From GCA-2732755 sp965228265 (lineage in GTDB: Bacteria > Planctomycetota > Phycisphaerae > Phycisphaerales > UBA1924): a stretch of 64,000 nucleotides of DNA. The DNA lies in assembly GCA_965228265.1 (NCBI GenBank), contig OZ245804.1, positions 2,046,001 to 2,110,000 on the forward strand, written 5' to 3'. Position numbers and translations under genes: made by a program. This document shows, one piece after another, positions 53,408 through 61,193 of the stretch. Position 1 is the stretch's first letter; each line of letters begins with the position of its first letter. The notes under the pieces were generated by a model. The model made no database searches. It was given only the letters and a program-made list of their open reading frames with translations, and had not been told where the DNA came from.

Positions 53408-53420
53408 TAACGATCACGAT

Positions 53421-53455
53421 GGGTGCCACGGCTTGTCCGTCTTCGGCAAGCCGTG
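53421..53455. repeat. Half-copy of the REP-like element
   Basis: Begins GGGTGCCACGGCTTG and ends CAAGCCGTG, forming a hairpin with a 9-base-pair stem and an 11-base loop. It is 34 of 35 identical to the minus strand of 2158-2192. It sits between the ends of two converging genes. Confidence 0.85.
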
Positions 53456-53473
53456 CGAGATCACTCGGCTGGT

Positions 53474-53992
53474 TCAGCCAGGGATCTCGATTCCGCTCGT
53501 CCTGAGCAGCGTCTTGAAGCTGTCGCCGAAGACAAAGTTGTGCTCTGGGAACTCGAGCCCGGAGCGGTTGTGATCGAGGTGCGAGAACATCAGGTCAACG
53601 GTCCCGACGGGCTGATACCCACTCTCTGCGTTGGCGTGGTCAAGAACCTCGATCGTGCCCTTGGTCGCAGCGCCCTGCTCGTCGATCTGTGTGATCTCGG
53701 CCGTGTACCGGATCGTCATGCCCGGGCCGACGTCCGCGTCGATCGTCGCGTCCGAAACCTTGGCGAGCACGACTTTTTCTTTGAATCCCTCGGCGTGCCC
53801 GACCAGCACGCCCGCCGTCTGCGCCATGCCCTCGATCATGAGCGACGCGGGCATCACGGGCACCGCGGCTTCGGTCTCGGTCGCCGGGAAATGAGCGTGC
53901 AGATGCTCTTCGGACAGCGTCACGTTTTTGATCGCCACCATCCGCTTGCGCGGCGTGAGCTCCGTCACCCTGTCAATCCACATCCAGCGCAC
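53474..53992 (-). CDS. FabZ-like hydroxyacyl-ACP dehydratase (hot-dog fold)
   Basis: A 172-residue hot-dog protein similar to beta-hydroxyacyl-ACP dehydratases. The family segment is LHAHFPATETEAAVPVMPASLMIEGMAQTAGVL, which keeps HFP and PxxLMIE but contains an extra ETEAA insertion compared with FabZ. MRWMWIDRV at the start is the usual N-terminus, so the GTG at 53992 is chosen over the ATG at 53983. It is last of a three-gene unit with an acyl carrier protein and a second dehydratase. Whether it is catalytic is uncertain. Confidence 0.75.
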   Translation of the reverse strand: MRWMWIDRVTELTPRKRMVAIKNVTLSEEHLHAHFPATETEAAVPVMPASLMIEGMAQTAGVLVGHAEGFKEKVVLAKVSDATIDADVGPGMTIRYTAEITQIDEQGAATKGTIEVLDHANAESGYQPVGTVDLMFSHLDHNRSGLEFPEHNFVFGDSFKTLLRTSGIEIPG

Positions 53993-54015
53993 GTGAAAAC
54001 CTCAGTTGCCCGGGC

Positions 54016-54399
54016 TTATTGGCCCAGCTTGCGCTCGACGAAGTTCACGAGCGCCCCGACCGTGAAGATCTGACCGACCTTCGTCACCTCGGGGTTCGAC
54101 TCGAGCTTCGAGAAATCGGCGTGGGGCAGACGCTCCTTCAGACGCGTCATGCCCGCAGCAGTCACACGCCCGTTCTGCACGAGCTCGGGGTCCTGCGTCA
54201 CGTTGTCGGGGAAGAGCTCGCCCTGCTCGATCTTGAAGCCGAAGGTCTGTTCGAGCTTGAAGACGATGTCGAGGAAGTCGATCGACTCGGCTCCCAGATC
54301 GCTTGTCAGCGTGGCCTCGGGCGTGACCTCGTCCTCGTCAACCGCAAGCGCGTCCACAAGCACGTCCCGGACCTTGGCGAAAATCTCGTCGTGTGTCAT
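54016..54399 (-). CDS. acpP: Acyl carrier protein (extended)
   Basis: A 127-residue carrier protein with the phosphopantetheine serine in LGAESIDFLDIVFKLEQTF. The first helix is HDEIFAKVRDVLVDALAV. It is about 50 residues longer than classical AcpP because an insertion (VTQDPELVQNGRVTAAGMTRLKERL) precedes the last helix (TVGALVNFVERKLG). The ATG at 54399 begins the helix normally. It lies between the two dehydratase genes, which suggests a dedicated acyl pathway rather than the main fatty-acid synthase. Confidence 0.88.
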   Translation of the reverse strand: MTHDEIFAKVRDVLVDALAVDEDEVTPEATLTSDLGAESIDFLDIVFKLEQTFGFKIEQGELFPDNVTQDPELVQNGRVTAAGMTRLKERLPHADFSKLESNPEVTKVGQIFTVGALVNFVERKLGQ

Positions 54400-54436
54400 C
54401 TGCTGGTAGCCTCGTGCAAAATCGGTGAGAGTGAGT

Positions 54437-54895
54437 CTAGCGGCCAAGCGCCGGCTCCGTTTGAATCTGGTCCGAAGGTGTTACAACCGACCCGCCAACC
54501 GACAGACGCAGGGGGCGAAGCATAAACCGCCCTGAGCAGGCGATGGCCTCATCGCCCTCGCCCGACGCAGGCCGGACGGTGGCCTTGCCCTTGACGTCCA
54601 GTGATCCGTCTTCCAGTCGGTTCAGCAGCCGGATCTCGGTGGTCATCACGTCACCCGGCCGGACGAACGAGCCGTACTTGAGCGCCCGGACCCGCCCCAG
54701 GACGAGCCTGCTCACATCCGGCTGGTCCAGCTCACGGGCGGTCTGGACCAAGGCTTCCACCATGAACACCCCCGGCAGCACCGGGAAGGTCGGGAAATGG
54801 TCCTGGAGGTACTCCTCGCTCATGCTGACGAGCTTTGTCGCCACCGCCCAGCTCTCTGTACGCTCAAGAACGCGATCTATCAATCGGAAGTGCAT
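54437..54895 (-). CDS. FabZ-like 3-hydroxyacyl-ACP dehydratase
   Basis: A 152-residue hot-dog protein. The catalytic segment is LQDHFPTFPVLPGVFMVEALVQTAREL, with the His and the conserved Pro-Gly of FabZ; the catalytic Glu would be in VEALVQ. It starts MHFRLIDRVLERTE. It is the first gene of the dehydratase-ACP-dehydratase unit and is divergent from recO across 49 bases. It dehydrates 3-hydroxyacyl groups on the adjacent carrier protein, by inference. Confidence 0.82.
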   Translation of the reverse strand: MHFRLIDRVLERTESWAVATKLVSMSEEYLQDHFPTFPVLPGVFMVEALVQTARELDQPDVSRLVLGRVRALKYGSFVRPGDVMTTEIRLLNRLEDGSLDVKGKATVRPASGEGDEAIACSGRFMLRPLRLSVGGSVVTPSDQIQTEPALGR

Positions 54896-54944
54896 TCGCG
54901 GCCGGCTCCGGGACGAGGCATGAACGGTCTAGGGTAGGGCCAGA

Positions 54945-55685
54945 GTGGAAGCCGAGGTCGACATCGCGATCTGCCTGAGGCAGTGGGACTTCTCCGAGAC
55001 GAGTCAGACGGCGGCCCTGCTCTGCCGACGGCTCGGGCTCGTGCGCGTCCTGGGCAAGGGCACCCGCAGGCCCGATCCCCGATTCAGCGGCGGGCTCGAG
55101 ATCGGCACGCTCGGTGAGGCCGTCATCGTCCCCAAGAATTCCTCCAACCTCGCCACGCTCGCGGGCTGGGATCTCCGCGAGACGTTCCGCGCTTCTCGCG
55201 CCGATCTGACGGGCTACTACGCCGCCATGTTCGCGATCGAGGTCGCCCAGAGCATACTGCCCGAGGGCGAGCCTCACCCGGTGGTGTTCGATGCGTTGAG
55301 CGATCTGCTCTCAAGATCAGTAGATGTGCCCTGGCAGTATGCCGTGACGGATTACCTCTGGAGGGTGCTCGGCGATACGGGCTATCAGCCGAGCACCGAG
55401 TCGTACAGCAAGGGCGCATCCGCGTTCTCGCCAAGACTCGGCTCGCTCATGGGCACCGATGTCGCGACCAAGTCCGATTCCGTCTGGGCGGTGCTCGAAT
55501 CGACGGCCGAGGCGATCTGCCAACTCGAAACGGATGGATCTGGCCAGGGTCTGGATATCGAGCAGGCTGAGCGTGTGGGGCGTCTTCTGGCCTGGTACGT
55601 CCGGGAACTGGTGGAGCGAGAACTCACCACACTGCGACTCCTATTCGGCGAAACAACCCCCAAGCCCCTGTTTCCACACGAATAA
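54945..55685 (+). CDS. recO: DNA repair protein RecO
   Basis: RecF-pathway protein of 246 residues that helps load RecA on SSB-coated DNA. The N-terminal OB-fold block is DIAICLRQWDFSETSQTAALLCRRLGLVRVLGKGTRR, with RFSGGLEIGTLGE following. The C-terminal helical half contains LWRVLGDTGYQP and SAFSPRLGSLMG. The zinc-finger cysteines found in many RecO proteins are absent. The GTG at 54945 is the only plausible start. Confidence 0.82.
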   Translation: MEAEVDIAICLRQWDFSETSQTAALLCRRLGLVRVLGKGTRRPDPRFSGGLEIGTLGEAVIVPKNSSNLATLAGWDLRETFRASRADLTGYYAAMFAIEVAQSILPEGEPHPVVFDALSDLLSRSVDVPWQYAVTDYLWRVLGDTGYQPSTESYSKGASAFSPRLGSLMGTDVATKSDSVWAVLESTAEAICQLETDGSGQGLDIEQAERVGRLLAWYVRELVERELTTLRLLFGETTPKPLFPHE

Positions 55686-55797
55686 ACCCGGTCCACCTCT
55701 CCTCGTTCTGAAGTCCCTGTTCTTGTCTGACGACAACCGTTGTGGCCATCAGAAAACAGGGGGGAGCCGGCGTCGACAACGACCCGCCGGAGGCGTT

Positions 55798-57282
55798 ATG
55801 GATCACGATCTGCTCGAAGAGGTACTCAGCTGCCCGACTCTGCCGAGTCTGCCGGCTGTCGCACTCGAAGTCATCGAGTTGACGCGCGATGTCAACGTCG
55901 AGATGGACAAACTCGCCGCGACGATCCAGAACGACCAGGGGCTCTCCGCCAAAGTCCTCAAAACCGTCAACTCCAGCTACTACGGCCTCCGCAAGAAGTG
56001 CGGCACGATCAAGCAAGCCATCGTCGTTCTTGGCCTCTCCACCGTGAAGAGCCTCACCCTCGGCTTCTCGCTCGTCTCCAGCATTGATCTGAAAGACAAG
56101 CAGGGATTCGATCACAACGAGTACTGGCGGCGTGGCCTGTTTACGGGCGTCGCGTCCAGGTCCATCGCAAAGGTCGGCTGCCCCGATTATCAGGACGAAG
56201 CCTTCCTCGGCGGCCTGCTCCAGGACGTCGGCATGGTCGCCCTCTTCGAGACGCTCGGAGACCGTTACGTCCGCATCCTCGAGCAAACCGGCGGCGACCA
56301 CCGCAAACTCGCAGGCTTCGAGCTCGCCGAGTTTGAACTCCAGCACAACGACATCGGCGCCATGATGGCCACCCGCTGGAAACTCCCCGAGGAGCTCATC
56401 CAGCCCGTCAAGTATCACGAACGTCCGAGCGCCGGCCCCAGCGGCGACATGGGGCTGCTCGTCAAGGCCGTCGGCCTCGGCAACATCGTCGCCGACGCGC
56501 TCACCTCGGACGACTCACAGGCCATCATGCGGCGCTACTACAAGCGCGCCAAAGAGTGGTTCAACTTCACCGACGAGCAGGCGGACACGATCTTCAAGGA
56601 AGTCACATCGGGCACGAAGGAGATGGCCAAGCTCTTCGACGTCGATCCCGGTGTGCTCCCCGATACCGACCAACTCGTCAAGGACGCACGCGATCAGGCG
56701 ATGCGCCTGGCGATCGAGTCACCTTCGGCAAACAGCGGCAGCGACGGCCTCGATGATCTCATCCTCGATTCGCCGAAGTTCGATCAGGATACGGGTCTGC
56801 TCAACAACGTCGCATTCGAGGCGGTCCTCAACCGCTCCTTCGATCAGGCTGTCGCCACCAACGACCCCCTCACGCTCGTCCGCGTGAGCTTCGAGCGCGA
56901 AAGATCGGAAACACCGCGACGCCCTCTTGAGCAACGCAAGCTCGTCTCTGGAGCCACGGCGATGCTGCGCAAGCACTTTGGTGACAGCGGCGGCTTCATC
57001 GCCAGGCTCGACACCGAATCGTTCGCCGCCCTGGTCCCCAGCAGCTCGCGCGTTGTCGTCACACGCACCGCCGAGTCATTCCGCACGGAGTTCGAGCAGG
57101 CGTGCAGCGACTGGCAGATCTCGGGGCGGACCTCCGTCGGCATCGCGTATTACGACCACACCACATCGGGCGTGTACGAGCGTGTCGAGCAGCTGAACGC
57201 CGCGGCCGCCCGCGCCATGAAGGCCTCGGCCCAGAGCGGCGGCAACTGCATCAAGGTCTTCACGCCGAAGAAGGCGGCCTGA
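55798..57282 (+). CDS. HDOD protein with degenerate GGDEF domain
   Basis: A 494-residue signalling protein. Residues about 10-220 are an HDOD domain (PSLPAVALEVIELTRD, VLKTVNSSYYGL, IKQAIVVLGLSTVKSLTL, LLQDVGMVALFE). Residues about 320-490 resemble a GGDEF domain (DSPKFDQDTGLLNNVAFEAVLNRSF, ... SGRTSVGIAYYD). Where the GG[DE]EF active loop should be, the sequence reads IARLDTESFAALVP, so it should not make cyclic di-GMP. GGAGG precedes the ATG. It may act through protein interaction or nucleotide sensing. Confidence 0.85.
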   Translation: MDHDLLEEVLSCPTLPSLPAVALEVIELTRDVNVEMDKLAATIQNDQGLSAKVLKTVNSSYYGLRKKCGTIKQAIVVLGLSTVKSLTLGFSLVSSIDLKDKQGFDHNEYWRRGLFTGVASRSIAKVGCPDYQDEAFLGGLLQDVGMVALFETLGDRYVRILEQTGGDHRKLAGFELAEFELQHNDIGAMMATRWKLPEELIQPVKYHERPSAGPSGDMGLLVKAVGLGNIVADALTSDDSQAIMRRYYKRAKEWFNFTDEQADTIFKEVTSGTKEMAKLFDVDPGVLPDTDQLVKDARDQAMRLAIESPSANSGSDGLDDLILDSPKFDQDTGLLNNVAFEAVLNRSFDQAVATNDPLTLVRVSFERERSETPRRPLEQRKLVSGATAMLRKHFGDSGGFIARLDTESFAALVPSSSRVVVTRTAESFRTEFEQACSDWQISGRTSVGIAYYDHTTSGVYERVEQLNAAAARAMKASAQSGGNCIKVFTPKKAA

Positions 57283-58480
57283 GCACACCGACCGTCCGAG
57301 GGCTGAACGGGTACGCCTCGTACACCTCACGCAGATCCTTCAGGGACACCGCTCGGATCCGCTCGAGTTCCTCATCCAGCGTGCGATACTCGCCAAGCAG
57401 CGTCCACCGCCGACCGATCCGCTGCATCCGGTCCGCAGGCCTCTCCGCGCCGATCGTAAAGCTCGTGGCGAACTTGCCCGAGAGCCGGTCGAGATCGTCC
57501 TGCGTCAGCGAATCCAGCAGACCCGAGATTTCCGTGTCCACGACCCGTTCGATCTCCTCGATCCGATCCGGATCGCCCGAGGCGTAGACGTAGTACTCGC
57601 CCACGCCGTCGTGCGCCTCGAACGCCGCCTGGGCTTCCTCGGCCAGCCCGTTCTCGATCAACGCCCAGTGCAGCCTGCTGTTGTCGGCCGCCCCGAGGAT
57701 CTGCGTGAGCAGCGTCGCCGCGTACCGCCGATCGTCCTGAGCCGAGGGCGCGGGCGAGAGCATCAGCATGTACGCCCGCCCAAAACGATCGTCGGTCAGC
57801 TCAACCCGCTGGTCCTTGGCCGCCGGGGGCGTGTTGTCGCGCGTGACGCCTGTGCGCTTCCACGAGCCGCAGATCCGCTCGATCTGCTCGCAGGCCTTGT
57901 CGAAGTCGATATCACCCGCGATCGACACGACCGTGTTGTCCGCCGAGTACCGCTCGTCGAAGTAGCCCTGCATCTGATCCCGCTGGAGCTCCCTGATCGA
58001 ATCATTCGTCCCGAGCACCCTGTGCCCGAGCGTGTGCCCAACAAAGTGCTTCTCGGCGAGATCCTCGTACAGCACCCAGAAGGGATTGTCCTTGTACATC
58101 GCGATCTCTTCGAGGATCACGCCCTTCTCTGTGTCGAAGTCGTCTTGACGCAGCGCCGGACGCAGCATGTCACCAAGGAGCTCCGTCGCCGTGCCCGCAA
58201 ACTCGGGCAGTACGTGCGCGTAGAAGCACGTCACCTCGTGGCTCGTGTACGCGTTGTTGCGGGCGCCGATGTCGTCGAACGCCTGGTTGAGCGCCGCAGC
58301 CGACCTGTTGGGCGTGCCCTTGAACATCATGTGCTCAAGGAAATGGCTCACCCCCATCAGCGGCGTCGGCTCGTCGCGAGCGCCGGTCTTGACGAAGAAC
58401 CCGACCGCGGAGCTGTGCGCGCTCGCATCCGGCTCGGCGATGATGGTCAGCCCGTTGTCCAGTGTGCGTTCTTTGAACAT
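57260..58480 (-). CDS. M16 family zinc metallopeptidase
   Basis: A 406-residue pitrilysin-type peptidase (processing-peptidase-like). The inverted zinc motif is HFLEHMMFKGT with the later Glu in EEIAMYKDNP. The central segment LGHRVLGTNDSIRELQRDQMQGYFDERYSADN and the C-terminal half (WTLLGEYRTLDEELERI) match the YmxG/PqqL-like group. The protein is of single-subunit length, so the second non-catalytic domain is also included. The ATG at 58480 is a good start. It converges on the HDOD gene and overlaps it by 23 bases. Confidence 0.88.
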   Translation of the reverse strand: MFKERTLDNGLTIIAEPDASAHSSAVGFFVKTGARDEPTPLMGVSHFLEHMMFKGTPNRSAAALNQAFDDIGARNNAYTSHEVTCFYAHVLPEFAGTATELLGDMLRPALRQDDFDTEKGVILEEIAMYKDNPFWVLYEDLAEKHFVGHTLGHRVLGTNDSIRELQRDQMQGYFDERYSADNTVVSIAGDIDFDKACEQIERICGSWKRTGVTRDNTPPAAKDQRVELTDDRFGRAYMLMLSPAPSAQDDRRYAATLLTQILGAADNSRLHWALIENGLAEEAQAAFEAHDGVGEYYVYASGDPDRIEEIERVVDTEISGLLDSLTQDDLDRLSGKFATSFTIGAERPADRMQRIGRRWTLLGEYRTLDEELERIRAVSLKDLREVYEAYPFSPRTVGVLRPPSSA

Positions 58481-58489
58481 GACCCCATG

Positions 58490-59545
58490 CTAGTCGGTCG
58501 CTTGGGGAGTCAGAGCCTCAAGAATCGCCCGGACCGCACTGTCGGGCTCCGCAGCCGAGCAGACCGACGACGAGACCGCCACGCCCCGGCAGCCCTCCCG
58601 GGCCAGTTCGCGGGCCTGAGCCGCCCCGATGCCGCTGATCGCAAGGTAAGGCCTGCCCGCAAGCGTCGGCTCCGATTCGATCGCCCGGATCAGCTCAACA
58701 CCCCCCAGCCCGGGCTTCGGCTTGGTCGTGCTGGCAAAGATCGGCCCGACCCCGATCAGGTCCGCGCCCTCGTCAAACGCTCGCCTGGCCTGCTCAACAC
58801 CCGATGTCGAGACCCCGACAAGCGAATGCGGCCCGACGATGCGCCTCGCCTCGGCGGGCGCGAGGTCGTTCTGCCCCAGATGAACGCCGTCGGCCTGCGC
58901 CAAAGCCGCGATATCCGGGCGATCATTGATGATCACGCGAACCCGGGTCCCGCGCGTCCGCTCGACGAGCCATCGCGCTCGCAACAGCAATTCGCGGTCG
59001 TCGAGCGCCTTCTCACGCAACTGGATCCCGTCGGCTCCCCCTTCGATCGCAAGCTCCGCCACACGCTGCCAGGAGTGGTGCGTGCAGAGCGACTCGGTCA
59101 GCAGCACGCACACCCGCATGAACGGATCGGGTCGGGCAAGCCTCGGCAGAAGCTGGCGTTCCAGCTCGTACGTCTCGTACCGCAGCTTCTCGATCGCGCC
59201 GGCGTGAGCGGGGGACTCGAGCTTCAGCACCTCTTCGATCGCGCGCATCGCCTCGCCCAATCGCGACCCCGCAGCCGAGGCGAGCGACTCCATGCTTGCG
59301 CGATCACCCTCCGACGAAACGGAAATCTCGGTCCCCACATCGCCCGGTGTGTCGCGCTCGGCGACCAGCCCCGATTTGGAACCGATGGCCGAATCGAGCG
59401 CGGCGGTCAGCCCGTGCCTGATCGACTTGGCCCGCTTCGAGAGCGCCGCATCATCCAGCGAGAAACGCGCCAGGTCTTCCAGCAGCCTGAGCGCTTCGCG
59501 GGCGCGGTTCGCGTTGGCATCGATGATCCTGAGCGGGCTTCGCAT
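58490..59545 (-). CDS. thiE: Thiamine phosphate synthase with N-terminal ThiD2 domain
   Basis: A 351-residue fusion. The first about 140 residues (RIIDANANRAREALRLLEDLARFSL) are a ThiD2-type domain, linked in related bacteria to HMP-phosphate kinase activity. The rest is ThiE, joining HMP-PP and thiazole phosphate: GADGIQLREK, the Asp in VIINDRPDIAAL, GVHLGQNDL, GVSTSG, and GVGPIFASTTKP. It is missing no ThiE core residue that I can see. The ATG at 59545 is at the start of the ThiD2 domain. Confidence 0.88.
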   Translation of the reverse strand: MRSPLRIIDANANRAREALRLLEDLARFSLDDAALSKRAKSIRHGLTAALDSAIGSKSGLVAERDTPGDVGTEISVSSEGDRASMESLASAAGSRLGEAMRAIEEVLKLESPAHAGAIEKLRYETYELERQLLPRLARPDPFMRVCVLLTESLCTHHSWQRVAELAIEGGADGIQLREKALDDRELLLRARWLVERTRGTRVRVIINDRPDIAALAQADGVHLGQNDLAPAEARRIVGPHSLVGVSTSGVEQARRAFDEGADLIGVGPIFASTTKPKPGLGGVELIRAIESEPTLAGRPYLAISGIGAAQARELAREGCRGVAVSSSVCSAAEPDSAVRAILEALTPQATD

Positions 59546-59601
59546 TGCCGATCCTACGTCCCGGCTGGCCTTGGGCGTCCGACTGTGACACAATGCACAC
59601 G

Positions 59602-60357
59602 ATGGCGGACACCTACGAACTCGAGCCAGAGATGCCCACACCCGATCTCCCGGGAACGGTGGTCATGCGCCCCTCGTATTCAGAGGCCGCCGACGCGCTC
59701 GCGTCCGATCTCTACTTCCACGCTGCCAATTGCGTGCGCCAATTCGGGGACTTCCACATCGCCCTGCCCGGGGGCAAGTCGCCCGTCACGCTCTACAACA
59801 CGCTCATGATCGACCCCGCCTACCGGGACATGCCCTGGAAACGCACCCACATCTGGCTCGTCAGCGATACCGCCGAGAAGTCGGCGGCCGAGCTCATCCA
59901 CGACCTGCTCGTCGTTCACGGCGACGTGCCCCGCGATCAGTTCCACCCGATGGATCTCACCAGATCCGACCCGGAACGCGCGTACTCCAAGGAACTCCAA
60001 GACCACCTCGGCTGGCGCGAGAAGGGGCATGACCGCCTCGATTACGTCCTGCTCGGGCTCGGCGCCGACGGCTCGACCGCGGGCTACGCGAGCGCGAGCC
60101 CCGTGCCCGACGCGGAAGACCGCCTCGCGCATCTCACGAATTCAGCGCACGAGCGCACACTCTCGCTCTCGATGCGGATGATCAACGCCGCTCGACTGAT
60201 CGCGATCCTCGCGACCGGGACCGAGAAACAGAAGGGCATCGAGCACGCCATGCAGCGGTCCCGCTCGCAGCCCATCGGGCACATCAATCCAGTCGGCGGG
60301 GTGCTGCGGTGGTACCTCGACGAGCCCGCATGCTCGGGCATCGAGGACGCGCGATGA
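59602..60357 (+). CDS. 6-phosphogluconolactonase-like protein lacking catalytic residues
   Basis: A 251-residue member of the NagB/6PGL fold. Family features are HIALPGGKSPVTLYNTL, and ATGTEKQKGIEHAM near the C-terminus. In the usual GDERxVPxxxxxSN region the sequence reads LVSDTAEKSAAELIH. In the usual GMGxDGHTASLFP it is LGLGADGSTAGYASA, so the catalytic His is replaced by Ser. True lactonase activity is therefore doubtful. The ATG at 59602 is chosen, though 59593 is also possible. The stop overlaps the pseudouridine synthase start. Confidence 0.78.
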   Translation: MADTYELEPEMPTPDLPGTVVMRPSYSEAADALASDLYFHAANCVRQFGDFHIALPGGKSPVTLYNTLMIDPAYRDMPWKRTHIWLVSDTAEKSAAELIHDLLVVHGDVPRDQFHPMDLTRSDPERAYSKELQDHLGWREKGHDRLDYVLLGLGADGSTAGYASASPVPDAEDRLAHLTNSAHERTLSLSMRMINAARLIAILATGTEKQKGIEHAMQRSRSQPIGHINPVGGVLRWYLDEPACSGIEDAR

Positions 60358-61193
60358 CTCTCGCTCACGAACCCAACGAACGTGTCGGCTTCAAGGTCCA
60401 CTACGAAGACGAGCACCTTGCCGTGGTCGAAAAGCCACCAGGACTTGTGACCACACCCGGAAAGGGGCACGAGTACGACTCGCTCCTCAACGGCCTCTTC
60501 GCCCGGTACGGGCACACCCTCCAGAACGTCGGCGCGGACCGGGACTACGGCCTCCTGCAGCGCCTCGATCGTGACGCGAGCGGGGTGCTCATCGTCGCGC
60601 TCACGCCGAGCGTCTGGGAGGGGCTTCGCGACGCGTTCAAGGAACGCCAGGTCCGCAAGTTCTACTGGGCTGTCACGCGGTCGACCCCCAACCAGCCCAA
60701 AGGTGTGATCAAACGCCCCATCGAGGAGCACTTCGCCAAGCGCGACGACAAGTGGGTCGAGGGGGCCAAGGCCTACTACTCGCGCGTCAAGCTCGCCAAG
60801 ATCGCGGCCCGGGGCAAGCCCTCACTGACGGCCTACCGCGTGCTCCAGCACTCAGACCACGGCGCATTCCTCGAATGCCGAGCCATGACGGGACGACTGC
60901 ATCAGGTCCGTGTCCACCTCGATTCCATCGGGTGTTCGATCCTGGGCGACCGCTTTTACGGTCCGCGTGCAAGCCGCGGAGCTGCGCCGAGGCTCATGCT
61001 CCACGCCCACCGCGTGGCGCTCACGCACCCGATCACGGGCGAGGAAGTCGATGTTTCATCGCGATGCCCGCGTGATATCGCAAGGGTGCTCCGGCAGCTC
61101 GGCATGACCAAGCCCGGCGTTTTCGACTCGAAACGGCCCTCACCCGAGGATGGCGACCATGAGGTTGCTGGCGACGCCGTCGGCGAGGAGTAG
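60354..61193 (+). CDS. RluA family pseudouridine synthase
   Basis: A 279-residue RNA pseudouridine synthase. The catalytic Asp is in LLQRLDRDASGVLIVA. Other signatures: VVEKPPGLVTTPG, KFYWAVT, TGRLHQVRVHLDSIGCSILGD and LMLHAHRVALTHP. No S4 domain is present. The last about 30 residues are acidic and poorly conserved. The ATG at 60354 overlaps the stop of the Pgl-like gene. The 3' end overlaps hemW by 54 bases in a convergent arrangement. rRNA or tRNA target unknown. Confidence 0.92.
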   Translation: MTLAHEPNERVGFKVHYEDEHLAVVEKPPGLVTTPGKGHEYDSLLNGLFARYGHTLQNVGADRDYGLLQRLDRDASGVLIVALTPSVWEGLRDAFKERQVRKFYWAVTRSTPNQPKGVIKRPIEEHFAKRDDKWVEGAKAYYSRVKLAKIAARGKPSLTAYRVLQHSDHGAFLECRAMTGRLHQVRVHLDSIGCSILGDRFYGPRASRGAAPRLMLHAHRVALTHPITGEEVDVSSRCPRDIARVLRQLGMTKPGVFDSKRPSPEDGDHEVAGDAVGEE

